Assembly (NCBI RefSeq): GCF_963675165.1
Contig: NC_087385.1
Location: 1,984,501-2,048,500 of the forward strand
DNA length: 64,000 nt
DNA from: Halichondria panicea
Taxonomy: Eukaryota; Porifera; Demospongiae; Suberitida; Halichondriidae
Direction: 5' to 3'
Notes under the pieces: model-generated
Database searches by the model: none
What the model saw: the letters and a program-made list of their open reading frames with translations, nothing else
What the model was told of the DNA's origin: nothing
Program-made: the position numbers and the translations under genes
In this document: one piece after another, positions 42,001 through 50,499 of the stretch
Position numbering within the stretch: position 1 is the first letter of the stretch
How the letters are laid out: each line of letters opens with the position of its first letter

Positions 42001-43592
42001 TTACCTAAAATGATTTCCCACTACAACAACTTTTGGGGAAATATTTTCAAATAAAGTTGTAGCTTATTTATTCACCTACACAATGGTATCAGCACAATTT
42101 TTTAGAAATGTTCCAATCTTGAGATACATTTAAGTACAACTACTCACTCTGTGGTTAAATTTACTCTCAAAGCTGAAGGCACTGTATACTACTTGCCAGA
42201 GTCACACAGTGAGCCCTCTCCTGGTCTTTCACCGTCCTGGTCCATAGCGCTAGCGTCTAGGTCCATGTCCTCAGTCCCAGACAGTTCATCAGCGTCTGGC
42301 ATAAAGCTGGTAGCCTTTGGGAGGTATCCTACTATTCCCTTTCCTTCATAGGCACTGTCATCACCAGAGGAGACATCGCCATTGCTGTCCTCAAGCTGTT
42401 CAAGCACATCGGCACAAGTAAACAACCTAGCCATAGCTATAAACTTCGTGCGGTAAGATGCTAATGAAATTTTAACATAGCAACGTGGCTTGGAAATTTC
42501 TAGACTAAATTGCACGTGATTCTACAGCTCTTCCTCTATACAGGGATGTGCGTAGTTCGAGCTACTTCCTAAGTATCGCAGAATTAGAATTTCGCAAAAA
42601 AAGTCACTATTGCGGGCCACGATCGTGGCCGGTGGCGGTTAAAGGGTTAAAACAATCAATTTGAAAGCACATTGCAAATTATTTACCTCTTCTATAACAC
42701 TCTAATACTTTTGAGCGAAAGCAAAAACATGGCGAGAGGCAACACTCGTTTATTCATTATTAAATGTGTTTTACTAAATTGAAGTGAAGATATGTCTCTA
42801 AAGCCGGGCGAGGAGATTCTAGACAAGAAGTACATTGTAGCTATGGAAGGAGCCATTTACACTAAAGAAAATAGTGGCTGTGGTCAACGAGTAACCATAT
42901 AATATTAGTCCACTATATGAGTTTTTGCTAGTTTTGCAAAATTCCAGTAGCCTTACCCACTGCTGACTATGCAATAATAAAATTGCAGTAATGCCTCAGC
43001 AACAGAATAATGTCACTCCTGAGACCAGCAGCAAGGTAAGTATTTTTAACAGATTTTACCAATAACGTAGCAGCTGTGTTTTAGAGCCTTGCAGCTTCAA
43101 AAATTAACACTTAAGCTAATTACTAATTAATGATTAGCAGACATTTTATTATTGCCTTGACCTGGAAGTGTAATGTTTCCCCTCTGGGCATGAGTGCCCA
43201 TCCTCCCGGACCAAACGCTCGATTCAGAATACGCCTGTACTTGATCTCAGGGAGGTAGATCATCCCTAAGGTGTGTGTGTGCATGTGAGGAGAATGTGGT
43301 GGTCATGTGACAATACACTGGCAAACTGATCAAAGGCACCAACAATACAAGCCATTCTTGACTCAATAAAAACGATACAGCAAATTTTTTTCATAGCACA
43401 TCTCAACTTACTTCTTAAACCGTTTCCATTGAATACAAATTTAAGCTTGTCGAGTTTAACATTGGTAAAACATGTTCACTAACCATCTGCCTTGATCTCC
43501 ACGTCCTGCTCATTGACACCTGCTAGTAGGACACTAGTACACTTGTCTGGGAAAGATTGGGCTGATATACCATGGTACGGATCTTCAGTCGA
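36068..43592 (-). CDS. MGM101: MGM101-like mitochondrial genome maintenance protein (N-terminal exons not found)
   Basis: Minus-strand exons: 43592-43484, 43265-43162, 37094-36891, 36211-36068. Donors/acceptors are canonical and phases agree (1, 0, 0); 186 residues plus stop. Motifs follow the Mgm101 core in order: [10 protein letters not shown] and [27 protein letters not shown] and [23 protein letters not shown] and [30 protein letters not shown] and KKKLWRRK, ending [12 protein letters not shown]. In yeast, Mgm101 is a Rad52-related single-strand annealing protein of mitochondrial nucleoids. The C-terminal tail (basic, tryptophan-bearing) is present. Exons for the targeting sequence and N terminus should lie at higher coordinates, in or beyond the transposon nest at 43.7-46.1 kb. 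The 6-kb intron between the second and third listed exons carries a piggyBac-like element. Identification is confident on motif content. Confidence 0.85.
36418..36828. mobile_element. MITE with GTACCGTATTTACT ends in an MGM101 intron
   Basis: Left GTACCGTATTTACTTGAATA and right complement (GAGTAAATACGGTAC) pair over about 25 bp and continue as AAACGCCC-type subrepeats (several AAACACCC/AAACGCCC units near both ends). Confidence 0.7.
37464..37545. repeat. Single end of the CAGGGTGTCATAC element family
   Basis: CAGGGTGTCATACGGGGGGA followed by GGGATATCCC and CCAATTCCCCCCCCC matches the left part of the element at 54106-54289; the right part is lost. Confidence 0.6.
37787..38024. mobile_element. 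MITE, TACCGTATAGCG family, copy 3
   Basis: Ends TACCGTATAGCGCGAAATTT and the complement (AAATTTCACGCTATACGGTA); the pair extends about 27 bp. Internal GCTATAACGTGCA and AGGCGTGGCTTCC are shared with copy 4. Confidence 0.8.
38093..38554. mobile_element. 462-bp CAGAGGAGG-family element, perfect 9-bp duplication
   Basis: Ends CGGAGGAGGGCGGACACGAT and complement of CCTCCCTCCTCTG; arms run about 60 bp through TTAACCTTA and TAATTAGCTAATTA. GAGTTGCAC flanks both sides (38084-38092, 38555-38563), identical. Interior has tandem-like AGGCACTCCT/AGCACC units. Confidence 0.85.
38943..39118 (+). repeat. Interspersed repeat family R2, partial
   Basis: Opens TTGAGGCGTAGCCGCACGAG and includes CTCAACGGTTGCAATGCGAC; it is cut short near 39118 by a small element with CTCTCCTTTTTC inverted ends (39124-39232). 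Confidence 0.65.
39250..41009. other. MGM101 intron stretch with no recognised gene
   Basis: Apart from the fold-back at 40366-40493 and an R2 fragment (40912-40985), nothing is recognised. A minus-strand frame of 104 codons (40573-40887) is hydrophobic and unlike any family I know; I consider it chance. Confidence 0.4.
40366..40493. mobile_element. 128-bp fold-back element, GCAGGCCTTCCTTTTT ends
   Basis: GCAGGCCTTCCTTTTT and AAAAAGGAAGGCCTGC form perfect 16-bp inverted ends; the interior resembles that of the 39124-39232 element (TTCTTTGCTCCCTCC against GGAGGAACAAAGAA). Confidence 0.6.
41010..41255 (+). repeat. Repeat family R5
   Basis: CTTATTCCTGTATGTAATGC, GAGGTCCTGGTAT, GCCTTTGACAAAGGTTTGCT and GGCTACAGGCC are shared with 22265-22580 in the same order. 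Confidence 0.6.
41299..42646. mobile_element. Non-autonomous piggyBac-like element, TTAA duplication
   Basis: Inverted ends CCCTTTAACCG and CGGTTAAAGGG (11 bp, perfect) are immediately flanked by TTAA at 41295-41298 and 42647-42650, the target signature of piggyBac. 1348 bp. A minus-strand frame starting near the right end encodes only a short acidic N-terminal segment, so the element lacks a transposase core. Inserted in the large intron of the MGM101-like gene. Confidence 0.85.
42189..42436 (-). pseudogene. Acidic N-terminal fragment of a piggyBac-type transposase
   Basis: Translation from [20 protein letters not shown] through [14 protein letters not shown] to a [19 protein letters not shown] stretch. 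piggyBac transposases commonly begin with a hydrophobic helix (xFTAEEVLExL) followed by such Asp/Ser/Glu-rich sequence. The DDD core is missing; the frame stops after about 81 codons from this methionine. Confidence 0.6.
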
Positions 43593-43723
43593 CTGCACAC
43601 TGTATTGATAGCAAATTCAAGTTAATTACTGTGCTTTTTTATCTGAAAATGCAGTTTTGAGTACTGGCTTTTTGGTGCCGTTTTTTCTGGTGCCGTTTGT
43701 GTCAAAAAATCTAAAAGTTATAA

Positions 43724-43910
43724 AATGGAGTCGACGTCATAAAGGTCAATGTTTTAAAAATGAGTCGACGTCATAAAGGTCGATGTTTTATAAAAGGAGT
43801 CGACGTCAAAAAGGTCGATGTTTACAAGAGTTGACATCATAAAGGTTGATGTTTTACCGTTTGTGTCAAAATTAATGTTATGAAATGGAGTCGACGTTAC
43901 AAAGGAGTTG
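43724..43910. repeat. Tandem repeat, ~37-bp unit with GTCGACGTCATAAAGG
   Basis: Four to five units: GAGTCGACGTCATAAAGGTC followed by A/GATGTTT. Each unit contains SalI-like GTCGAC overlapping GACGTC. Confidence 0.85.
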
Positions 43911-43944
43911 ATGTTTACCATAATAATCGTTACTATTCTGTGTT

Positions 43945-44810
43945 ACCCGAGGCGCGCGTGGGTGGCCACGGGTATAGTAGTCTGTTGGTTTGTTTGTCAT
44001 GAGTATCTCTACTCACCTGGATGCCATAGCGCTGCGTTTGCAGCATAGATAGCCTTCACAGAACCAGGGTGTCATACAGGATTTTGAAGTAGAGGGGGGA
44101 AATGAGAAAAGTAACCAGAAAATGTTGCTAAAAAAAGGTCAACTGTTAATTCAATACCCAGCTATGGACACTCAGTCATAATTGAAAGGGGGGGGGGGGA
44201 TATCCTCCCTTTCCCCCCCCCCTGTATGACACCCTGACAACAGTATCTTGCTTTAAATAGTGGCAGATTTGAATGTTAAAGTTTCTTTGTCGAATAAAAG
44301 CGAGCAAAAGCTAAACTTTCCCGTTGACAGCTGCTAACTACACGCGGCGTTTATTCGAGATACCCTATGTAGTTACATTGTGAACTTTGCACATGGGTTA
44401 CTTACAGCTGAAGTGATCCTGTACCAGGAACAATGGAACAGGGTCACTAAAGTAGAAAACTAGAATTATCTAGCTCCGCTGACTACGTATTTGCAGCTGA
44501 AGTGATCCTGTACCAGGAACAATAGAATAGTAAAAAGCTAAAAGTGTGACTGGTTGCTGGATCCTATATACTCCAGCCTGGCAGGAGCCATGCCTCTCTA
44601 GCTCTAAGCCTAATTAAGACTCCAGGCTTCTTTGCTGTGATCCCAGTCCACAGTGCATGTCTCATGTGACATGTACCACTCAATGTTTCAGCATGCCTCC
44701 AGTGTTCAGCTATTGAGTTGCTGTGCTGGTCATACATGCTACATGCATGCACTGCATTATCTTTATTATCATGTCACCAGCTGAGGGTTTGCACTTTAGT
44801 GCCCTAGTTT
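43945..44810 (+). repeat. R1 repeat, near full length
   Basis: From ACCCGAGGCGCGCGTGGGTG to GGGTTTGCACTTTAGTGCCC. Interrupted at 44065-44236 by a small TIR element. This copy also contains a direct duplication of the ACAGCTGAAGTGATCCTGTA segment (44405, 44496). Confidence 0.8.
44065..44236. mobile_element. 172-bp CAGGGTGTCATACAG element inside R1
   Basis: Ends CAGGGTGTCATACAGG and CCTGTATGACACCCTG. Flanks AGAAC and ACAAC (four of five match). Interior holds a GGGGATATCC-type palindrome. Nearly the reverse complement of 54106-54289. Confidence 0.8.
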
Positions 44811-45070
44811 TGTAGTAAGTCGACCTTTACTAATTTCAACTGGAGCCGGAGTCAAGTCAGTGTAGGGCTAAGAGGAGTGGTGCTGCACAGGGCAGGCTGA
44901 CCTTAGTTCATTAAGGTTACTCATTGGGTTTCTCCAGTCTGTTCCGTGCAGCACACCTCGGCTCCAGCTTCCTACACCATAGGTGCCAACTGTCCCAGAA
45001 TTAGCATCACTGTCCCTTGTCCCAAAAGTAAATTTACATCAGATATCCCGGGTTGCTGCTCCTGAGTTTG

Positions 45071-45655
45071 TACCAGGCCGCATTAAAATACGGCCTGCAT
45101 GGTACCTATTGCATGGGTGATAGTGCACATGTTCAAATTACCCAGAATATGGGTAATCGTACTGCAAACGTAAAATGTTAGTAAATTATACCGGACATTA
45201 GTCCGTTCACTAAGAATATGTTCCGTAATACTTTATCTCCATAATTGAGTTCCGTGAAGCTGTGGCTTATGCTGTCTATTACGTTGGTCTACAAGTGCTT
45301 GAACTCTAGTTTTAAGACAAAAGAGACTCTCATCTACGTCTAGGATGGTCCTATAGCCAGGTTGTCTTCGCAAGTAGCAGTTTAAGGCACCATACACTTC
45401 CCATAGCCTTTACAGATCCAAGGTAAGACATCCTGACCATACAACCGTCATAGAGGTAGATGAGAGCCTCTTCTGGCTTCAGACTAGTGTGAAAGCCTTC
45501 TGGAACAACGCAATAGAGCGCTAAGCTGAGTACATAGATACAAAATAGATGAGAGAAAGAAAAAAGTGGATTCCCCAGATTCTGGAGAATAACTAACACA
45601 TGCGCACTATCACCATGCGCACTATCACCATGCAATAGGTACCAGGCCGTATTTT
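45071..45655. mobile_element. 585-bp TIR element, CCAGGCCG ends
   Basis: Left CCAGGCCGCATTAAAATACG with GGTACCTATTGCATGG inside; right complement (GCATGG... CAATAGGTACCAGGCCG) gives arms of about 60 bp. A minus-strand frame of 94 codons (45351-45635) is unrecognised. Target duplication not resolved. Confidence 0.6.
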
Positions 45656-46584
45656 AATCGGCCTGGAATTGAGGCTACTGAGGGTTACTATAGTCCAATA
45701 AAGCCTGGAAAAGCTTGGAAACTCTGCTAGAATCTTAAAATGAACAGAAACACGAAGCCTAGCTAGCTCGATCAGCTAATAAGTGGGTGGGGATAACTTT
45801 ACTTGTGCAATTAATGATGACGTCATTATTGTTATGAGCACGCGCGCGCAGTGAGCTAGTGAAGCCACATTAGAGCTGAGCCCACAACAATTCCCATTTT
45901 TTTGCAGAACATGGAAGAATTAGGTATGAATTGTTGTCTTTGCACTGAAAAATCAGTGTTACGTGCTTTTCTCTCCTGTTTACCGTTAAAATCGTATTAG
46001 TAAAGGTCGACTTACTACAAAACACAGGCCTACTCTAATGTTAATGTTATGGTAAACTCGACTTATTTATAACATCGACTCCATTTCATAACATCGACTC
46101 TTTTTGGATTTGACACAAACGGCACCCCATACCACACACTTCTAGCTATTGCATGGATGGCACAAGATATATATACTATGCACAAACCACTTTTGTGTAT
46201 CACTGTATAACACAAGGAGATCTATACTTCATACTTGCTGATTTTTTTGTCTGTCTCCTCTTCCTCCTGACTGCTACTGGTGGCTCTCCTGACTGCTACA
46301 GTCCTACTGCAGGATCGCAAGAAGGAAGCAGACAAAGATCTGTAAGCACTTCTGACCACGTGGGTAGCCATGATTCTGAATAAGGCACATCCAATTGCTC
46401 CTTTTTTGTTACCTCTTCCAAGCAGACCAAAAGTTCACATGCAAAATCTCCTCATATTCTGTGCTTTGGTAAGGTTTTACTATCTATGGTTCGAGTTCCT
46501 ATATAAATGTGTAGCCTACACAGTCACTGTAGCCTACCATAATTTATATGTATCCATTTTCTTACTGCAGGGGATTGCTGTGAA

Positions 46585-47418
46585 ATGTCCTGTGTGGTAA
46601 GAAACTTCTCCTCAAAACTTGGTCCTCTGAACTACGTACTCGGAAAGACCCTCCGTGTATCCTCTGGAGCTGCATGGTTCCCCCTACAATCTACAAATGC
46701 TCAAGTTGATTGTTTAACGAACACTTCTAAACGAAGATTGACATCGTTGTGCTCAACCAGCCATGTGGGTGTGTTGACTGCCCATCATGGTTCAATCCTA
46801 AGGACTAACGGCTGTTGCAAACCTCCCACCTATCAGCAGATGATCTTTAGTAGTACTACATCACGTCGATATTCAACCGAGCCCAGCCAAGACAACACAA
46901 ACACCTCGCACTCAAACGACTCCACATCAATCACTTCCAAGGATGCTAAAAGTTCTGATTTCGAACTGGTCTACACGGCACCACTAAAAGGAGCAGTTCG
47001 AGCAATCAAAATCTTCTCCCTCACCACAGCAGCAGCTGCCATGATAGGTGGTCCTGTCCTGGTCTGGATGGGTAATACTTCCGTACCCCTAGTCGGGCGA
47101 GTGATGATGAGCACTCTAGTCATGCTAGTGGGTTTTTCCACCACTGCACTCCTGCATTGGTTAGTGAAGGGCTACGTTATACAGATGTACTTCAATAAAA
47201 AGACCGATAAGATACAATTATACACACTGTCTATGATTGGACAAAAGAAACTTCACGAATTCGATATTTCCGACGCTAAACCTCCGAGTGCGACTGCGTT
47301 CAGCTCATTCCAAGCCCGAGGCAAGTCGTATTTTGTTCATGCGGAAGTTCTTGAAGATGATAAACTTATGTCTAGGCTATTAGGTGTGTATGCAGATATA
47401 GAAAGAACTGATATGTGA
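46585..47418 (+). CDS. TMEM70: TMEM70-like mitochondrial inner-membrane protein, copy A
   Basis: 277 residues, apparently intronless. The N terminus is rich in Ser/Arg/Lys with few acids, ending SRRYSTEP (93-100), a typical mitochondrial presequence context. YTAPLKGAVRAIKI (130-143) begins the conserved domain; two membrane segments lie at about 142-162 and 173-195 joined by a short loop, followed by KGYVIQMYFNKKTDKI and a soluble C-terminal part (FVHAEVLEDDKL). This matches TMEM70, a hairpin inner-membrane protein that assists assembly of ATP synthase (subunit c). An acceptor-like TTACTGCAG lies 15 bp before the ATG, so a 5' untranslated exon is possible. A donor-like GTAAGAA just after the ATG is noted but the long frame argues against its use. 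It lies divergently beside the MGM101-like gene. Confidence 0.8.
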   Translation: MSCVVRNFSSKLGPLNYVLGKTLRVSSGAAWFPLQSTNAQVDCLTNTSKRRLTSLCSTSHVGVLTAHHGSILRTNGCCKPPTYQQMIFSSTTSRRYSTEPSQDNTNTSHSNDSTSITSKDAKSSDFELVYTAPLKGAVRAIKIFSLTTAAAAMIGGPVLVWMGNTSVPLVGRVMMSTLVMLVGFSTTALLHWLVKGYVIQMYFNKKTDKIQLYTLSMIGQKKLHEFDISDAKPPSATAFSSFQARGKSYFVHAEVLEDDKLMSRLLGVYADIERTDM

Positions 47419-47681
47419 TGCTTTGAATTGTTAGACATTGTATGACACTCAATATCCTGGGCGCCACTGTCTTTATTGACCCTTAATTAATTGTTCAGGG
47501 TATCCTTATTCGGAAGATCTATAAGACTGTGTGTATTCAATTTTGATATCCCCTTTATATGAGTTGTAGAGGGAAGTAACTAATTAGTGGCTTCCTTTTC
47601 AGCCATCATACATACAGGTTTCATAATGGATTATACGATTTAGCCTTTGCTATAGCTAGTTTATTTTTTACAACAAGAATA

Positions 47682-48449
47682 ATGATGGCTGTTAGAATGT
47701 CAATGCTGTCTTCTCACTACAGAAGAAACCTCTTCCCTGTAAGTCATGTTCGTCTATTGTGTAGTTTTGCTATGAGACCGAATCCACGGGAAATGCCTGA
47801 GGAAAGAATTCATCTTAAGATTGGCACTCACCCACATCACGCAACAACTAGCCTCTCAAGTTCGATGTGCTTCAAAGGTGTCAGACTAGTCACACTTGGC
47901 ACTAACATGTCAAGACACTATTCAACTGAGCCAAAAACAACTGACAGTTCACATACTCTGGTACCTAAGAACGGAGCAGGTGAATACGAGTTGGTCTACA
48001 CAGCACCGCTGAGTAGACTCTTTACTATAGGATTAGGATTGCATATGGTCGGTGGTTCTGCTGTTTTAGTTGGTGTAGTGTTCACCCCCATCTATACAAT
48101 ATGTGCAGACCTGAAGAGCTTGTCCGTACTGATTTTGTGTGGTTCGCTGTATGTGGCTACAAAGATACTGACTGAAAGGTACATAACACAGCTCCACTAC
48201 AACAAGAGCACGGAGATGGTTAAGATACTCACAACACCAATAATGCTACTTGATTCGTTCAAACTTTTCCAGTTCAAAAGTTCGCACAGAGTGTGTGAGT
48301 TTAACATTTCAGAAGCAAAGCCAGCTGCTAGTGATGTGTTTAGTTCATTCGAAGCGAAGGAACAACTGTATTTCATTCACACTGATACCTTTCAAGATAA
48401 GCAGCTACTATCGAGGCTTGGTGTATTACACAATCAAAAACACTCCTAA
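47682..48449 (+). CDS. TMEM70: TMEM70-like mitochondrial inner-membrane protein, copy B
   Basis: 255 residues, intronless, 263 bp downstream of copy A on the same strand. It repeats the plan: basic N terminus, SRHYSTEP (77-84), YELVYTAPLSRLF (102-114), two membrane segments at about 113-137 and 146-163, then RYITQLHYNKSTEMVK and FEAKEQLYFIHTDTF. It differs by a short insertion with LLDSFKLFQFKSS before the CEFNISEAKP block (copy A: HEFDISDAKP). Presequences are hardly alignable outside the cleavage motif, so the duplication is not recent. ATG choice (two Met in tandem at 47682) is the longest frame. Confidence 0.8.
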   Translation: MMAVRMSMLSSHYRRNLFPVSHVRLLCSFAMRPNPREMPEERIHLKIGTHPHHATTSLSSSMCFKGVRLVTLGTNMSRHYSTEPKTTDSSHTLVPKNGAGEYELVYTAPLSRLFTIGLGLHMVGGSAVLVGVVFTPIYTICADLKSLSVLILCGSLYVATKILTERYITQLHYNKSTEMVKILTTPIMLLDSFKLFQFKSSHRVCEFNISEAKPAASDVFSSFEAKEQLYFIHTDTFQDKQLLSRLGVLHNQKHS

Positions 48450-48724
48450 ACAATTATCATGCATCAAAGAAAATGTCGTATAACATGTGACTTGTGTGCA
48501 TGCATAATATTCAACCAATATTGTTTTCATTTTTGTACACATAATACATGCATGTACGTACATGTACATGTATGGCCAACCGACTTTAGACTGTGCAAAT
48601 CTTTTATATAAAAGTCATGGGTGTGAATAAAATAAAACCAGGCATAAAAATCATGGAAAGTGAACATAAAACCTATATTTGGAGTCAATCTTCAGATACA
48701 AAAAACACACCAGTCAGACGCAGC
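48450..48724. other. Intergenic, convergent TMEM70 copy B / PX gene
   Basis: 275 bp. A plus-strand AATAAAATAAAA near 48627 could serve polyadenylation of the TMEM70 copy B transcript. CATGTACGTACATGTACATG palindromes lie near 48550. Confidence 0.5.
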
Positions 48725-50362
48725 TCAGATGCCTAACACAATGGGTTCCTCAGAGTCTGCTCTCGATAGGCTGTCACCAGCAGCCGAGTCATTGGACCTG
48801 CACGGGATACAAAGGAGGGGGAGGGGAAGGGGGGAGTATCAAGGACTTAGGATAGACAACTTGTCATAGATATACTTAAATACAATGGATGCATGTACAT
48901 GTAGAAGACAGAGAAAACTAGGTGATAGCTTGTAGCATGATTGATGACAGTTCAGTAAAACAACAATGCTCTTGTACAAAGGGTTGTGCTACTACAAGCA
49001 AGAACTGCCTCGAGCACTTGCTAAAAACAAGGTAATATGCTGTATGGCTACATGTAAGCTGCTGCACAAAAACAATCACTTTCTATATAAAGTGAAAACT
49101 GTCAATAACACACTACCAATACATGTAAACTAACATACAGTAGTACATGTACCTTCCAAACGTACATAAAACGCAGCACTAAATTAATTGCGACTCTCTG
49201 ACATTGTACAACGACCGACTTGTAGTGAGTATTGAACTGAAACCCATAACGTTCAACAGGTTTAAACGGTAGGTATAAAAATAGACGGACATAGGCTGAC
49301 AATGACACGTGAACGCTCGTATAATTTACGCAGTGTTTTATCACAACAATTAGAGTGTTTATCTAGTAAAAACGGTACGTACAAATCACCAGTTTTCCAG
49401 AAACTAAAACACACACCCTATAATACTAAATAAGTGTGTGAATCAATCAACTCACTGCACATAATATGCTCCATGTTCCGACGAGGCCATTGCTCCCTTG
49501 ACGTATCGCACTGAATAGTTGGCTCCATCCTCACTCTCTCCTCTGTTTAGCCGATCTTCCTGCCAATTGCTTTTAAAAAATCGTAACAGTCTTTCAGATC
49601 TTGATATGTGCTCAGGGAGGGACAACAATTCTGTAACGTAGTCGTGAATTTGAGGTTGTCTCTCGACTGCAAGATCATAAGTGGTTTTCTTAAATATTTT
49701 TTTGCCGGGTAGGTATGGGATTGTTCTAGTATTTCCTTTGTTGCCTCCTTCGACAGGAAACTCTACAAGTAGGGAGCATTGGAAGTCAAAGAACTCGCTG
49801 TAGCTGCGATAAGAGGTCGATGACGTTCCATCAGACCATTTTATTTCGATTTTGTACACAAATCTGTATAATTAATTAATAATTATGTGGACGTACGTAA
49901 TAGTTATGAGGGTGTATACGTTTATAGTTGATGAATGAACACTTTCGTGTTAAAGCTTCAAGGAATAACTTTCGCTGGACACTTGTTTTGTTTGTATTAT
50001 AAAGGTACGTACTCTAAAGCTAGCTAAGTCTACACAGTATATAAAACAGAAGCAGTACATCGACTTCCTCATGGCTTTTAGAGCTGTGTATAGTATGTGA
50101 AACCTATAGAAAATGCATGATGACAAATACACGTACATAGAAATGGTAGGAGCCAGACAGATGCTTACCTCTTGGGCTCTGACATTCTAGAAAGAACTTC
50201 GGTGACCTCTCCTGCCTCGACGTGGGGCGGGTGAAGCTGGGCCATTCCCTCCAGAGAGGAGCTAGAGGAGAGCAGGTGCCCTCTGTGTTTGGGCCTTCTT
50301 CTACTGAGGCTGAGACTGAGAGTCCGTACCTTCCGTGTCAGAGAGTTAGTATTCATGATCAC
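48725..50362 (-). CDS. PX-domain protein of the Tks/p47phox/NOXO1 class, no SH3 domains
   Basis: Exons 50362-50169, 49863-49456, 48797-48725; phases 2 and 2 agree; 224 residues. The first exon gives a Ser/Arg-rich leader (LSLSLSRRRPKHRG) ending MSEPKR. The second is the PX domain: VYKIEIKWSDGT, YRSYSEFFDFQCSLL, the proline motif IPYLPGKKIF, and LLSLPEHISRSERLLRFF. The last exon encodes only a tail, SNDSAAGDSLSRADSEEPIV, then LGI and stop. PX domains of this class bind phosphoinositides and anchor NADPH-oxidase or podosome scaffolds, which normally carry SH3 domains C-terminally; none is present here. The usual RR(Y/F) motif is R-S-Y. It shares a short divergent promoter with TONSL. Confidence 0.75.
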
Positions 50363-50499
50363 AAAGTGATAAACAAGCCCTCAATTAGGTGGCAGACATC
50401 AGACACACCCCTTTCCTTCTGATTGACCACATGGACTGGAAAAAGACTGCAGCTGTGTAAACTTCTGCTAAGAGTCTGTTACCTTGAGTTTGTGCTGTG
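50363..50499. promoter_or_regulatory. Divergent promoter region between PX gene and TONSL
   Basis: Only 137 bp separate the two start codons, so the transcripts must start within it or overlap. No TATA box was recognised; it contains a polypyrimidine stretch (CACCCCTTTCCTTCTGATTG). Confidence 0.55.

Larger units (their letters stand above)
43690..46124. mobile_element. Nested transposon complex, GGTGCCGTTTGTGTCAAA ends
   Basis: Outer inverted ends GGTGCCGTTTGTGTCAAA lie at 43690 and, complemented, at 46107-46124. Within, the left flank has tandem GAGTCGACGTCATAAAGG units (43724-43910) and the right flank two mirrored CATCGACTCC units. A second inverted pair, TTTGTAGTAAGTCGACCTTT, occurs at about 44812 and, complemented, at 46004-46024. 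An R1 copy (43945-44810), a CAGGGTGTC element inside it (44065-44236) and a 585-bp element (45071-45655) are nested. The 5' end of MGM101 is expected near here. A palindromic TGACGTCA lies at about 45821. Confidence 0.6.

Noticed and set aside
42151-42351. Plus-strand serine/proline frame
   Set aside because: Antisense shadow of the piggyBac-like acidic N-terminal frame.
45351-45635. 94-codon minus-strand frame with VPEGFHTSLKPEEALIYLYDG
   Set aside because: Lies wholly in a 585-bp TIR element and I cannot relate it to any transposase; kept only as part of that element.
45905-46345. Possible small plus-strand gene: ATGGAAGAATTAG at 45911 followed by a GTATGA donor, then a segment ending QDRKKEADKDL and TAA near 46342
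   Set aside because: The pieces can be joined in phase, but only about 18 residues result, no family is recognisable and the region lies in the transposon nest.
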